A DNA stretch of 64,000 nucleotides, taken from NCBI GenBank assembly GCA_029940475.1, contig JAPYUT010000012.1, forward strand, positions 5,378 through 69,377, in the 5' to 3' direction. A model generated the notes under the pieces. That model was not told the DNA's origin, made no database searches, and saw only the letters and a list, made by a program, of their open reading frames with translations. Source of the stretch: Verrucomicrobiales bacterium (GTDB lineage: Bacteria; Verrucomicrobiota; Verrucomicrobiia; Verrucomicrobiales; DEV007). The position numbers and the translations under genes were made by a program. Shown one piece after another: positions 8,262-18,175 of this stretch. Positions within the stretch are counted from its first letter, which is position 1; the number at the start of each line of letters is the position of its first letter.

Positions 8262-10577
8262 GGCGGGGGACTGGATCCGGATTGTGGCTGAACTGGTGTT
8301 GCCATCTGCGGCATGTGCAGTGATTTTCCAGGTACCCGGGCTGAGCGCAAGAAATGGGGAGGACAGCCGGTGGCCGTTTGCCTTCCAGGTAATCTCCTCG
8401 GTGTCACTGCGCAGGGGAATGTGCTGTTGATCGAGGTGCAGATCGTGATCCACGATAAAGGTGGCACCCTCTTGCGGGCTGAGTATACGCGGGCCGGTAC
8501 CCGGGTTCCTGCGGGTTATCGCTGAGAGGTGGTTGAATTTAGAGGAACACCACAGGGCGTAATCCTCGGGCAGGGTAATGCTGCCCGTTGAGTCGTAGAA
8601 CATGCCCGAGGATTTTGTCGGCTTGGTACCGGCCAGGAAAATTTCGGAGATCCGGGACCGGGTTTGTGTTCCGGGCAGCATTCCTGTCAGGGAGTCAACA
8701 GGGATTCTGGGAAGGGTTGATTCCGGCAACGGTCGGGCATCGCGATTTACGGCTAGATATGTCATCATACGACGCCAGGCGGGGGCGGCGGAATCAATCG
8801 TGGTGGATCCGTTCATTGTACGGCCGTTCAGGTTACCGACCCAGACCGCAACAGTGTAATCGTGATCAAATCCCACGGTCCAGGCATCGCGGTGCGAGCT
8901 GCTGGTGCCGGTTTTTACCGCGCTCCGGTGATCGTTGATGTGCAATACTGAATGGTGCCCGAATGAGGCGGAGCGCGCGCGGTCATCGGCAAGGATGTCG
9001 GAAATTATTTCCACTGCCCCGGCGGATGCCATCCGGTGTGGCAGTTCAGGTTCGTCTGCCAGGAAAGTTGGCGGTAAGGCAAGTCCCGAGCGGGCCAGTC
9101 CGGCATAGGCGCAGGCAAGGTCAAGCAAGCGGACTTTGCGGTTTCCGAGAACAAATCCCGCGCCAAGTTCGTCGAGTTCCTCGTGTGTGCGCAGTCCCCA
9201 GCGAGTTAAGGTTTCGAAGGCCGACCGCGGTCCTGCGCGGTGCAGGGTGAGGACTGCAGGGATATTAAGCGAATTTCCCAGCGCTTCGCGAATGCGCACC
9301 GGGCCGGCAAACTTACGGTTATAGTTTTGCGGTTCGTACCCGGGAAATACGCGGCGGACGGCGTCCGGAGTGTCGGGCAGCAGGCTGGCGGCGGTAAGCT
9401 TACGGGCATCGATTGCCATCAGGTAAATGAAAGGCTTGAGAGTTGAGCCCGCATGGCGCGGGACCAGCGCGGCATTAAATGCACCCTCTGTTTGTCCTTT
9501 CCCGGTGGCGATCGAGGCAAGGGCCCGCACAGCTCCGCTTGAGTTTTCAATAACAACCATTCCGGCATTCCTGACATCGTGCCGGTTCACGGCGGCGAGT
9601 TGCTCGGCAAGAAAGTTTTCAGCATGGTGTTGCAGCCCGGAATCGAGCGTAGTGGTGACAAGTTCTCCCTTTACATGATTGCCCCTGCTTTTCATCAACG
9701 CGTCGATAAAGGCCGGTGCTGTGTGTGGCGGCGACTCGTGGCGGACGGACGGGGGGTTGGCGGCAAGACGGTCGAATTGTGCTGCAGTGAGGATATTGAG
9801 CTGCACCAGCCGCTTCAGGGAACGGCTGTATTTTGTCAATGCGTTACCGGGTCGCAACCAGGGGTTATAGCGGGTTGGTGATTGTGGCAGCCCGGCGAGG
9901 TAAATTGCCTCGGCAAGGGTAAGTGTGGCTGCGGCCTTGCCGAAGTATGCCCATGCGGCCGCTTCAGGGCCGATGCGGCGGTTACCGTAATCAAGCCGGT
10001 TGATATAGGCTTCAAGAATGGTGGCCTTATCCCATTGCCGTTCCAGTTTCAGTGCCAGCATGGATTCGCGTATCTTGGAGCTGAGCGCGCGACCCCTGCG
10101 CCTGTCAGCCAGCTTAATGGCTTGCTGACTGACGGTCGAGGCACCGGAGAGATGCCCGGCGGTGGTTGTACTGCGGTAGGCTGCGGCACAGATTGCATAC
10201 ATGTCGATCCCGCGGTGTTGCCTGAAGCGGTGATCTTCGAGGGCGATCGTGGTTTCAGGCAGATGTGCGCCCATGCGGGACAGGGATACAGGGATATGGA
10301 CTCTTGCCTCAGCGGTTGAGAGTTGTGCAATAACACTGCCGTCCCGGTCAAGGAACACCGGGGTGCCGTTGAGGTCATCAAGCATATTGTCCGGCAAGGG
10401 GGTCGAGTGGATTGCCACCTCGATCGCCGCTGATCCCAGCCAGAGCGCGAACGGGAAGATCGCAAAGGTTCCGATTGCCGCGTTGCGCAACGTGGCTACG
10501 GCTGCGATGGCTTGGGCTACGCGGTTTGTACACGCCTTTACGGACGCTAAAATCAAGTTTTTTTGCATACCGGGCAT
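8232..10577 (-). CDS. pbpC: Penicillin-binding protein 1C
   Basis: Bifunctional peptidoglycan synthase of 781 residues. A membrane anchor lies at about 33-52. The GT51 glycosyltransferase shows ALEDHRFRQHRGID and GASTVSQQAIKL. The transpeptidase shows the SxxK motif GSTLKPF, the SxN motif in GNSLNIPAV, and KTGTSS. The last 80 or so residues form the beta-sandwich typical of PBP1C C-termini (SPQEGATFIVD). It starts 12 bases after the stop of the alpha-2-macroglobulin gene; the same gene pair is known in many Gram-negative bacteria (pbpC/yfhM) and is taken to mean repair of the wall while host or rival proteases are trapped. An internal ATG at 10568 is an alternative start. Confidence 0.93.
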   Translation of the reverse strand: MPGMQKNLILASVKACTNRVAQAIAAVATLRNAAIGTFAIFPFALWLGSAAIEVAIHSTPLPDNMLDDLNGTPVFLDRDGSVIAQLSTAEARVHIPVSLSRMGAHLPETTIALEDHRFRQHRGIDMYAICAAAYRSTTTAGHLSGASTVSQQAIKLADRRRGRALSSKIRESMLALKLERQWDKATILEAYINRLDYGNRRIGPEAAAWAYFGKAAATLTLAEAIYLAGLPQSPTRYNPWLRPGNALTKYSRSLKRLVQLNILTAAQFDRLAANPPSVRHESPPHTAPAFIDALMKSRGNHVKGELVTTTLDSGLQHHAENFLAEQLAAVNRHDVRNAGMVVIENSSGAVRALASIATGKGQTEGAFNAALVPRHAGSTLKPFIYLMAIDARKLTAASLLPDTPDAVRRVFPGYEPQNYNRKFAGPVRIREALGNSLNIPAVLTLHRAGPRSAFETLTRWGLRTHEELDELGAGFVLGNRKVRLLDLACAYAGLARSGLALPPTFLADEPELPHRMASAGAVEIISDILADDRARSASFGHHSVLHINDHRSAVKTGTSSSHRDAWTVGFDHDYTVAVWVGNLNGRTMNGSTTIDSAAPAWRRMMTYLAVNRDARPLPESTLPRIPVDSLTGMLPGTQTRSRISEIFLAGTKPTKSSGMFYDSTGSITLPEDYALWCSSKFNHLSAITRRNPGTGPRILSPQEGATFIVDHDLHLDQQHIPLRSDTEEITWKANGHRLSSPFLALSPGTWKITAHAADGNTSSATIRIQSPALSRQVKKRH

Positions 10578-10589
10578 CCGCGCTTTTAC

Positions 10590-13500
10590 CTATTGCTTGC
10601 TGACGAACATCCATCGCGCGCCGCCAAGGGCACCAAAGCGCGGTTCATACATCGGGGTCACGCTGGTCGCGGGCCAGGAAAAGCGTCCCTGGCTGGTGAC
10701 CCGTGCCAGCATGGAGTAGGTGTGGCTGCCTTCGGGCAAGCTGTTGAAGTAGAGGTTGGCGCTGCGATCACGCAGTTCCGAGTGGTCGAGATGAAGGCCG
10801 TTGTCCCCGGCGTCCTTTGGCAGGCTGTAGAACTCAGCCACCTGGGCGAGGTTGAAGTTTACCGTTTCCAGGCCGGCCGGCAGCTCGTCTACCAGTGCGA
10901 TGTAATAGTGGTTCTTGTCGCTTTGCAGCCGGTAGGTGACCAGGATTTCGTCACCCAGCCTGAACGGACTTTCAGCGCTGCCGTCACGTGCGGGCGCGGT
11001 CATGTTTTTTAGCACGCGCTCGACCCGCAAACCGCGGTCTTCACGCCTGGAGTTCTCCATGTCGCGCAATACATTGGCATCGACAAGGTAGTAGACAGGT
11101 TGCGCATCCATTTGTACACCGACTTTTCCGATCTCCGAGAGCGCGCGATGCCTCCAGCCCATCGAGAATCCATTCCCTGACTTGAGATCTGCACCGCTTC
11201 CCTCAAAGGTGAGCTGCTGATAGTCTTCCCCCTCAAGCATGGTGGCCAGTGCCATAAGCAGCCAGAGGTTTTCCTGTGTCGAGAGGTGGAACGAGTCGTC
11301 CATCATGTCGAGCAGGGCATTGCGCATCCTTGGCTCAAGCTCCCGTGACCATTGCGGATCGGCGATCCTGGACTGTGCCATGTAGGCCACGGCTTTGGCC
11401 CGTTTTGAGGAATAAAAGTTTACCGGGTCGAAAGATCCGCGCGGCGGCGCATTGTCGATTTCACGGGCCAGAAGTCGTTGCTCGGCGGGCATGACGCCAT
11501 AATTGTGCATGGCGAGTGCCAGCATGGCGCGGGTCTCATCGCCGAGCTGGTCGCGATGCAGATAAAGGCCTTCAAGGACGTCGACCGGTTTTGCGCCGGC
11601 TTTCGATTTGCTGTGGACAAACAGCGCAAACGCCCGGGTGCCGCGGCTGGATTTCTTGCGGCCCCGGATCACTGCGTCGAGTGCCTTTTGGAGCTGGTCA
11701 TCAAGACCTTGTGGGATCGTATATTCAAGTTGCCTGCATTCCGCCACCACCCAGGCAGCCTGGACGGTTACATAGGGGTTTGCATAATGGCTCCCCGGCC
11801 AATAAGGCAGGAAGCCGTCTGCTAGTATATGCTGCGCAATGTAGCGCAGGCCCTCCTCAATACGTTCCCGGTAGTTTTTATGCCTTTCGCCGAGTTCCGG
11901 AAGATATTCGAGCAGTTCTGCAAGTTGTGTATAGCCCAGCAGTTTACTGGTGCGCTGCTCAAAGCAGCCGTGCGGATATTCGAGCAGTTCCGGCAGGCCC
12001 TGGAGTTTTGGAATGAATGGTGAGCGTGAAAGCGTCAGTCCAAAATTGCCCTCGGCTCCCGGCCAGAACTCGGGCGCGACTTTTGCCAGCACGAACTCGG
12101 TGGCTTGGCCCGGTATTTTTCCGTAGAGACCGGTGCGCTGCATGATGCCGGGCTGGAAAACAGGCAGCGTAATTTCCACCTCATCGGTAATTTCGGACTG
12201 CCCGGCGATGTGCGCGTCAAAGCGGATCTTGATCTCGGAAATTCCCCGTTTGACCCTGACCCGCAGCCCGAAGGTTCCGGGCACGTTGGCAGCCAGCAGG
12301 CCGGTCTTTGCAGAAGCAGCACTTAAAATTTCAAGGCCCTCACCTGCGGTACAGCTGATCAGCACCTCTGCGGCATTTGCCAGTTGATGCCTGGTGATGG
12401 CACGCAGTATGACTTCATCACCGTGACGCACGAAACGCGGTAGTGCGGGCTCAACCATCAGGCGTTTGTTGACCTGGAATTTTGACTGCCCCTGTCCAAA
12501 GCGCAGGTCCTGGGTCTGGGCTATCGCAGTTACACGGAACTCGGTCATGTTGTCAGGAGCTCTGAAGCTGAAGGCTGCCTTACCCTCGGCATCGGTGCGC
12601 AATCCCGTGATCCAGAATGCACGCGGGCGGAAATCCCGGCGCGGTTGTTTTTTGCGCTGCCCGGCGCCGTCACCGCCACCGCCGATCAGGAATCCTTTTT
12701 CGGCAACATCCGCTTCATTGAATTCCGCAATATGGTTTGAAAGCCCGAGGTAAGTTGCGACATTGTGCCAGCGATCGGGATAAAAGAGCCCGAAGATTTC
12801 CTGCGCCTGCCATTGACCGAGTTGCAGCACCGCTTCGTCAACAGCCATCAAGGTGACATCGGCATTTTTCACCGGCTGTCCGCCGGCGAGCACATAGACC
12901 GTGCCAGTGCCTTCCCTGCCGGGTTCAATCTGGGATTGCGCCAGTACCGGGTTCACTTCAAGGCGCAAGTCCTCGCGTTTCACTTGTAACTCGACTCGTC
13001 CAAAGCGCTCGGCGGGAATCCGGTCCGCTCCGCCGGCGCGCACCAGGTGGATGGTGGCGTATACATTGGGGAAGTATTCCGGTTTAATGGGAATATCGAT
13101 CCTGCTGGCGTTGTGTTTAATATCGACAACAAACTGCTCAATAATTCGGTCGGTTTCCATGCTGACCCAGGCCTTGCCGCCATACGGCGCTTCCAGTGCC
13201 AGGGATGCGGTTTCACCGGGGATGTAATGTTCCTTGTCGGCTGTTATTTTAAAGCTGTCGGAAGTGTGTAGCGGATATCTTGCGCGTGCTTCGCCGGCAA
13301 GGGTGATTGGCGCACTGCAGCGCGGGCTGCCGCCGGCAAGACTGGCAACTGCCACGTAGCGACCCGGAATGCCGCCAACATCAACAGAAATTGGCGGGTC
13401 ATCCTCACCCGGGGTTTTTGCCGATAGGGAGTTGATCAGCAGGTATTCATCAAAGTTGCGGTACCTGTACAGGTCATCACCCACCTGTTCCTTAACGGTA

Positions 13501-16043
13501 CGGGTCTCGATGCGGAAAATATCTGCCTGAAAGGGCTGGCCGGCGACTACCCTGTCATCTCCGTCGAGGGATATTAAATTCAGGTTGAGAGCCGGTGCCG
13601 TTTCCCCGTAGTTGGCATCCAGGTCAATGGCGAGGATGTGGGGGAAGGGTTGTATAGCGCCGTAAAAGGCACTGGATATGGTGCGGCCTTCAGGTGAGAT
13701 GACATCGACGTTGAGGCTAAAGTCGTATCGTGGACGGGAGTAAGGAGCCTCCTCCGGGATTTTAACCCTGATCAGGGCGGAGCCGCCGGCATCAAGTTTA
13801 AGTTCGCCCTCCTGCCTCGGCAGGGGTGGCAGGGCCAGCGGGCTTTGCGAATAGCGATCATTGGTGCGTAGGTAGCCCGACTCGATTGACGCGGTTGTCC
13901 AGTCCAGCGACCAGCGCACAACGGCCCCCGCGTTTGGTGCGCCGTGAAAGTAGTTTGACTGCACCCGGACCTGCGTACTTTCCGCGCCCTGAATTTTTTT
14001 GCCTTCCAGTGCGACATCAAAAAGCGGTGTGCGGTATTCCTCGACCTGTAATCTTGCGGAACCGCACGAATCTGCGCGTATATAATAACTTCCGAGCTGG
14101 ATGTCTTTTGAGATCAACCATTCGGCCTCCCATCCGCCGAACTCGTCGGTGGTTGTGCTGCCGCTGGCAATTGTCTTGCCGTTATAGCCTTCGTGGATCT
14201 TCCAATCGATTGTTGCGTCAGGCGCATTACGCAGCATACCATCCCCGCGAAGGCGGAGAAATCCCTTGAATTTTGCGCTTGCCCCCGGCCGGTAAAGGTT
14301 GCGATCCGGGATAATGGTCCCGACCGGCAGTAGAGGAGCACTACGCATCCGGGCGTTGCCGGAGTTGCGGAAAGTCGGTCCACCAACGAATACCGCGGCG
14401 TAGCCGCCCCCGGGGGAGTCAATTAACAGGTGACTGGCGCTGTGTTTCATATCGGCACGGCTGCGATTAAAACGGGCAATGCCATCGGCATCGGTAGTCG
14501 AGGTGGCAAGCAGGAGGTTCTTTGCGCTCACCATGCGGACTCTAACGTTGGCAATGGGTTTGCTGCCCGACATGTCCTGCACCTTCGCCAGCAGTTCCTC
14601 GCCGGTTTTCTTCTTGGTGACAAAAAGGTCGTTAAAGAAAATGATTGAACGATTGGCTGCGAGTTTTCCGGAAGGCAGGGGAGCCGACACTTCAAGCAGG
14701 TAGACGCCGTTGGTTACTGCCTGCCCGTTTGTAACCCGCCAGTTGATGTCGCGGTAGACGGCCTGCACACCGGAAGCTGCCGGGAAGCTGCCTTTGGCAA
14801 TCGGCTTGATGCCGAGTTGATCAATAAGCCGTTCACCGTCCTGGAACAGACGTGCGCGGGCGATACCGATCTTGTGTTCGGGGAGCCGGCCAAGTTGCCA
14901 GGTGATAGCTCCGGTGTTGGCATGCAGGAACTTCATTTTCAGTCCCAGGGCCGGGCGGGTGAAGTATTGTGTTGTCGGGAAGTATATTGCGGGCGTCATG
15001 CCCTCGAATTCCACGTTCTCGGAAACTGCGCCGGAGAGTGCGTAGCCGGTGGTTCCCAGAAGTTCCTTGGCCATTTCGATCCTGTATTTCCCTTCAGGGT
15101 TGAAATTTCCTTCCAGCCTGATCGTTGAGCCGCTGCTGAGCCGCTTCAGGTTTGGCACTGCCGGTTTCACTGAAATGCTTGCTGCATTTACGCTGTCCAT
15201 GGCCACACGCTGGTTAAAATGCAGCACGATTGACGGGTCAGTCAGGGCATCCTGCAATGTATAGGCATGCTCAAACTCAAGGGCAGTGGTTTTACCCAGC
15301 GGGAAACTTTTCAGGTGCGGCATCGGGGTCCCGGTGGCATCATCACGCAGGCCATCGACGACAATGTCTACCGTGCGTCCTGCCGGTAGCGGTGCGGCAG
15401 GCTGCACCAGGAGCATTGAGCCCAGTGCGGGTGCGGGCTTGGCACCCGGGTCAGGACGGGAGTTGAGCGAGGGTAACAGGATCTCGGTGGCGAAACGTTC
15501 CCGACTTTCCCGGTCCTGAAAGTAGATTGCCCGTGTGGCATCAGCGAAGCGGATGTCATAGTTAAACATCAGGGATATCCTCGGTTGCTGTGGCAGGCTT
15601 TGCTTTCCTCTGCGGGACTTTGTGGTCACCGTTAATTCGGGGGATTGAAAGAAGCGGTCAATCCAGCGGGCAGGATTGACGGCGCTACCGTCAAGGTGCT
15701 TGAGGCCCGGGGTGAGCTGTACCGTGTAGCGTTGCCCCGGGATTAGGTTTCCGGTGACCAGGAACTGGCCTTCAGTCTGGCTTTTCCAGAGGAATGCGCC
15801 CGCAACTTCCGGATCAAACAGGAGAGGGGACTCCTGTCCTGCCCTGTCGATTGCATTCGTTGCCACTAGAGCTTCAGTGAAATAGACGGTGATGCGGGAA
15901 CCTTTGCCTATTGTCCCGGATTCCGGCCGGATGCGTATTACGCGGTTTTCCTCCTGGGCTCCGAGAACAGAAGCAGATGCGCCCAGCAACAGTGTACTGA
16001 TAAATAGTGTCGGCAAAAGATTAAGGATAGACTGTCGGTTCAT
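10590..16043 (-). CDS. Bacterial alpha-2-macroglobulin, thioester type
   Basis: ATG 16043 gives 1817 residues, somewhat longer than E. coli YfhM. A Sec-type signal peptide (MNRQSILNLLPTLF...ASVLGAQ) carries no lipobox cysteine, so it should be released into the periplasm rather than lipid-anchored. Macroglobulin-like beta domains fill the N-terminal half. The thioester motif is PHGCFEQ with Cys1360 and Gln1363, followed by the helical complement-like domain and a C-terminal receptor-type domain ending near WMFVSKQ. The segment YRPGASAKFKGFLR fits the MG domain region. The predicted role is a covalent protease trap. Its start overlaps the upstream TPR gene stop by four bases and pbpC follows after 12 bases, so all three are probably one transcript. 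Confidence 0.92.
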   Translation of the reverse strand: MNRQSILNLLPTLFISTLLLGASASVLGAQEENRVIRIRPESGTIGKGSRITVYFTEALVATNAIDRAGQESPLLFDPEVAGAFLWKSQTEGQFLVTGNLIPGQRYTVQLTPGLKHLDGSAVNPARWIDRFFQSPELTVTTKSRRGKQSLPQQPRISLMFNYDIRFADATRAIYFQDRESRERFATEILLPSLNSRPDPGAKPAPALGSMLLVQPAAPLPAGRTVDIVVDGLRDDATGTPMPHLKSFPLGKTTALEFEHAYTLQDALTDPSIVLHFNQRVAMDSVNAASISVKPAVPNLKRLSSGSTIRLEGNFNPEGKYRIEMAKELLGTTGYALSGAVSENVEFEGMTPAIYFPTTQYFTRPALGLKMKFLHANTGAITWQLGRLPEHKIGIARARLFQDGERLIDQLGIKPIAKGSFPAASGVQAVYRDINWRVTNGQAVTNGVYLLEVSAPLPSGKLAANRSIIFFNDLFVTKKKTGEELLAKVQDMSGSKPIANVRVRMVSAKNLLLATSTTDADGIARFNRSRADMKHSASHLLIDSPGGGYAAVFVGGPTFRNSGNARMRSAPLLPVGTIIPDRNLYRPGASAKFKGFLRLRGDGMLRNAPDATIDWKIHEGYNGKTIASGSTTTDEFGGWEAEWLISKDIQLGSYYIRADSCGSARLQVEEYRTPLFDVALEGKKIQGAESTQVRVQSNYFHGAPNAGAVVRWSLDWTTASIESGYLRTNDRYSQSPLALPPLPRQEGELKLDAGGSALIRVKIPEEAPYSRPRYDFSLNVDVISPEGRTISSAFYGAIQPFPHILAIDLDANYGETAPALNLNLISLDGDDRVVAGQPFQADIFRIETRTVKEQVGDDLYRYRNFDEYLLINSLSAKTPGEDDPPISVDVGGIPGRYVAVASLAGGSPRCSAPITLAGEARARYPLHTSDSFKITADKEHYIPGETASLALEAPYGGKAWVSMETDRIIEQFVVDIKHNASRIDIPIKPEYFPNVYATIHLVRAGGADRIPAERFGRVELQVKREDLRLEVNPVLAQSQIEPGREGTGTVYVLAGGQPVKNADVTLMAVDEAVLQLGQWQAQEIFGLFYPDRWHNVATYLGLSNHIAEFNEADVAEKGFLIGGGGDGAGQRKKQPRRDFRPRAFWITGLRTDAEGKAAFSFRAPDNMTEFRVTAIAQTQDLRFGQGQSKFQVNKRLMVEPALPRFVRHGDEVILRAITRHQLANAAEVLISCTAGEGLEILSAASAKTGLLAANVPGTFGLRVRVKRGISEIKIRFDAHIAGQSEITDEVEITLPVFQPGIMQRTGLYGKIPGQATEFVLAKVAPEFWPGAEGNFGLTLSRSPFIPKLQGLPELLEYPHGCFEQRTSKLLGYTQLAELLEYLPELGERHKNYRERIEEGLRYIAQHILADGFLPYWPGSHYANPYVTVQAAWVVAECRQLEYTIPQGLDDQLQKALDAVIRGRKKSSRGTRAFALFVHSKSKAGAKPVDVLEGLYLHRDQLGDETRAMLALAMHNYGVMPAEQRLLAREIDNAPPRGSFDPVNFYSSKRAKAVAYMAQSRIADPQWSRELEPRMRNALLDMMDDSFHLSTQENLWLLMALATMLEGEDYQQLTFEGSGADLKSGNGFSMGWRHRALSEIGKVGVQMDAQPVYYLVDANVLRDMENSRREDRGLRVERVLKNMTAPARDGSAESPFRLGDEILVTYRLQSDKNHYYIALVDELPAGLETVNFNLAQVAEFYSLPKDAGDNGLHLDHSELRDRSANLYFNSLPEGSHTYSMLARVTSQGRFSWPATSVTPMYEPRFGALGGARWMFVSKQ

Positions 16044-17383
16044 GGAGTTGGTGTTTGCAGTGAGGCAAAGCAATGTTCGTAGGCAAATTGCAGATATTTG
16101 TCATGGTGCAGGTCAAGGCGGCGCTTGAGCAAACCTGCCGCGGTTGCATAATCACCGAGCTTCATGTGCAGCTTGCCGAGCTCTCCCAGTGCCGCGAGAT
16201 GGGTTTCATCAAGCTCCAGGATACGGCGGTAGGCGGATTTTGCGGCGAGGGTCTTGTTACGCGATGCAAAGACACGGGCCAGGATGAGGTGTGCGGCAGC
16301 GAAACCCGGATCAATCGCCACGGCGGCAGCGGCATCATCCAGTGCGAGCTCTTCCTGCCTGATTTCAAGAAGCATTTTTGCACGCTCGACGTGGGCGGAA
16401 GCATCCGGCTTGTTGGCCAGGCGACTTTCAATTTCCGTTAACCTGGCAAAGAAATAGGTCGGCGGGTGGAGGTGCTTCTGTGCATATCCCGACACCTCTA
16501 TATTAAATCTGGCTGTGGCATCAGATGCACGGCCGGCATGTGCCAGGATGACCGCCAGCTGGTATTTAACAGTAAATGAGCCGGGGCGCAGTTCGAAAGC
16601 TTTCTCGGCATCACTGAGCGCCAGATCATTGAGTCCGGTTTTATCAAAGAGCCACGCCCGTTCCAGCAGCGTTTCAGCTGATTGTCCCCCGGTCTCGAGC
16701 CGGTTATCGATAATCTTAAGTGCTACCGAATGCTGCATCAGGCGGTCGTATATTGGATTCCACAGCTTGGCGGCTTCCCGGTTGGCAAATTTTTCCTGAA
16801 GTTGCGCGGTGCAGGAGATAATCGTATCCCAATCCCGCAGGCGCACTGCATGCCTGGCAAGCCGGGCCAGTTCATCCGGGTGGCCTCGCAGGGAGGCGAG
16901 TTGTTCAAGGTAGATTGCCTCCTCAGCCGGCCTGGAGACTGAGCGGTAGTAGTCAGCGAGCTTGTTGACCACGCTGATTCGCCCGGGCTGCAGGCCCAGT
17001 GCGGCTTTCCAGTGCCGTGCCGCATCAGCTTTTGATTCCTTGCCCTTGCCGAGACTTGCCAGGTCACCACGCATTTCCAGCAAATCGGCGTCAGGTTCGC
17101 CGAGTGCCGCTCCAAGGCGCGTGAGGGTGGCCTTGCACGGCTCGTTTTCAGCTGCGCTCAGCTGCACTTTTGCCAATATCCGTAGCAGCTTGGTGTCGGA
17201 TGGCCTTTGTTGCAGCATGCGCAGGCAGATCTCCCGCACGGCATCGTGATCTCCGGCAGCCTGCGCCCTGGCCATCCGGGCATTGGCATCGTCCTTTGCT
17301 GCTGACGGCGCGGGCAGGAGCACGAGATTTAAACTGAGCAGGACAGGAATCAGATAGTGGTAACTCATGGTGCGGGCAGGCAT
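16040..17383 (-). CDS. Exported TPR-repeat protein upstream of the macroglobulin gene
   Basis: A 447-residue protein with a signal peptide (LIPVLLSLNLVLLPAPSAA) and then helix-turn-helix repeats of TPR type through most of its length, for example LLERAWLFDKTGLNDLALSDAEKA-like and AAHLILARVFASRNKT-like units. TPR arrays bind other proteins, so it may be a periplasmic partner of the macroglobulin or of PBP1C; that is inference from the shared operon. ATG 17383 and ATG 17368 are both possible starts; the second gives a more typical signal peptide. No TPR gene is part of the textbook pair, which makes this the unusual member. Confidence 0.8.
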   Translation of the reverse strand: MPARTMSYHYLIPVLLSLNLVLLPAPSAAKDDANARMARAQAAGDHDAVREICLRMLQQRPSDTKLLRILAKVQLSAAENEPCKATLTRLGAALGEPDADLLEMRGDLASLGKGKESKADAARHWKAALGLQPGRISVVNKLADYYRSVSRPAEEAIYLEQLASLRGHPDELARLARHAVRLRDWDTIISCTAQLQEKFANREAAKLWNPIYDRLMQHSVALKIIDNRLETGGQSAETLLERAWLFDKTGLNDLALSDAEKAFELRPGSFTVKYQLAVILAHAGRASDATARFNIEVSGYAQKHLHPPTYFFARLTEIESRLANKPDASAHVERAKMLLEIRQEELALDDAAAAVAIDPGFAAAHLILARVFASRNKTLAAKSAYRRILELDETHLAALGELGKLHMKLGDYATAAGLLKRRLDLHHDKYLQFAYEHCFASLQTPTP

Positions 17384-17633
17384 GTGTGGCCTATCTATAC
17401 AATGTGAAGGATGTCATTCTTTCATTATTGGGCAATAAATTTTGCTCGATATCCCGGGCAGACCTTATGCCTGGTGAAGTTCCCGGCATTTCAACAGGGG
17501 ACACACTACTAGTTCCTGTCATGCAGGGATACACGGGTAGCTCAAGGTGTGGGGCAGGTGCTCCTTCTGTGGATGATTATTTTTGTTGCATGATATTGCA
17601 TTAAGCGATCATTCCACCCACCTTGCCTGCAGA

Positions 17634-18047
17634 GTGAAAGCTTTAGGGATTGATTACGGAGAGGTCCGGGTTGGGATTGCCTGCAGTGACGATCTCGGGA
17701 TGCTTGCCCATCCCGTGGAGACGATTGAGGTGCGCAGGACCGAGCCGGTCAGCCGCATTGTGCAGATTGCCCTTGAGCGTGGGGCTGAGCTGGTCGTTAT
17801 CGGGATGCCCTATCGACTGGACGGTTCGCGTGGCACGGCGGCAGGGAAAGTGGAGAAGTTTATTACCAGGGTGGCCAGGGCATTGCCGGATCTTCGTGTA
17901 ATCAGCCACGATGAGCGCCTGACAACAATCAGTGCCCAGGGAAAACTTCATGCCGCCGGGCGCACCGTCAAAAATAGTCGCGCTGTTATCGATCAGGCTG
18001 CAGCAATGGAGATCCTGCAGTCCTATCTGGACGAACAGGGGGGCTGA
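17634..18047 (+). CDS. ruvX: Putative pre-16S rRNA nuclease / Holliday junction resolvase homologue
   Basis: YqgF-family RNase H-like protein of 137 residues, starting at GTG 17634 with VKALGIDYGEVRVGIACSD. This first Asp belongs to the catalytic set. VVIGMPYRLDGSRG and the DERLTT motif near residue 100, plus VIDQAAAMEIL near the end, complete the family pattern. In E. coli the protein matures the 5' end of 16S rRNA; a junction-resolving role has also been proposed. The frame extends upstream to 17583, but those residues are not conserved in character. Confidence 0.9.
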   Translation: MKALGIDYGEVRVGIACSDDLGMLAHPVETIEVRRTEPVSRIVQIALERGAELVVIGMPYRLDGSRGTAAGKVEKFITRVARALPDLRVISHDERLTTISAQGKLHAAGRTVKNSRAVIDQAAAMEILQSYLDEQGG

Positions 18048-18080
18048 GAGTTTCGTAGGAAGAGGTGAGGAGGGCTTTAA

Positions 18081-18102
18081 TTTCTCATTAAATCATGAGA
18101 AA
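18081..18102. repeat. Perfect 8-bp inverted repeat between ruvX and coaC
   Basis: TTTCTCAT at 18081-18088 and ATGAGAAA at 18095-18102 are perfect reverse complements around six bases. There is no T run, so it is not a standard terminator. It lies about 75 bases before the coaC start and could be an operator or a weak RNA hairpin. Confidence 0.4.
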
Positions 18103-18175
18103 CTCGCGAAATAAACCGGGGTTTTGGGTCCTTTGACAATTGTGCCACTGCCACCGATTCTTCACAAACCGATAA

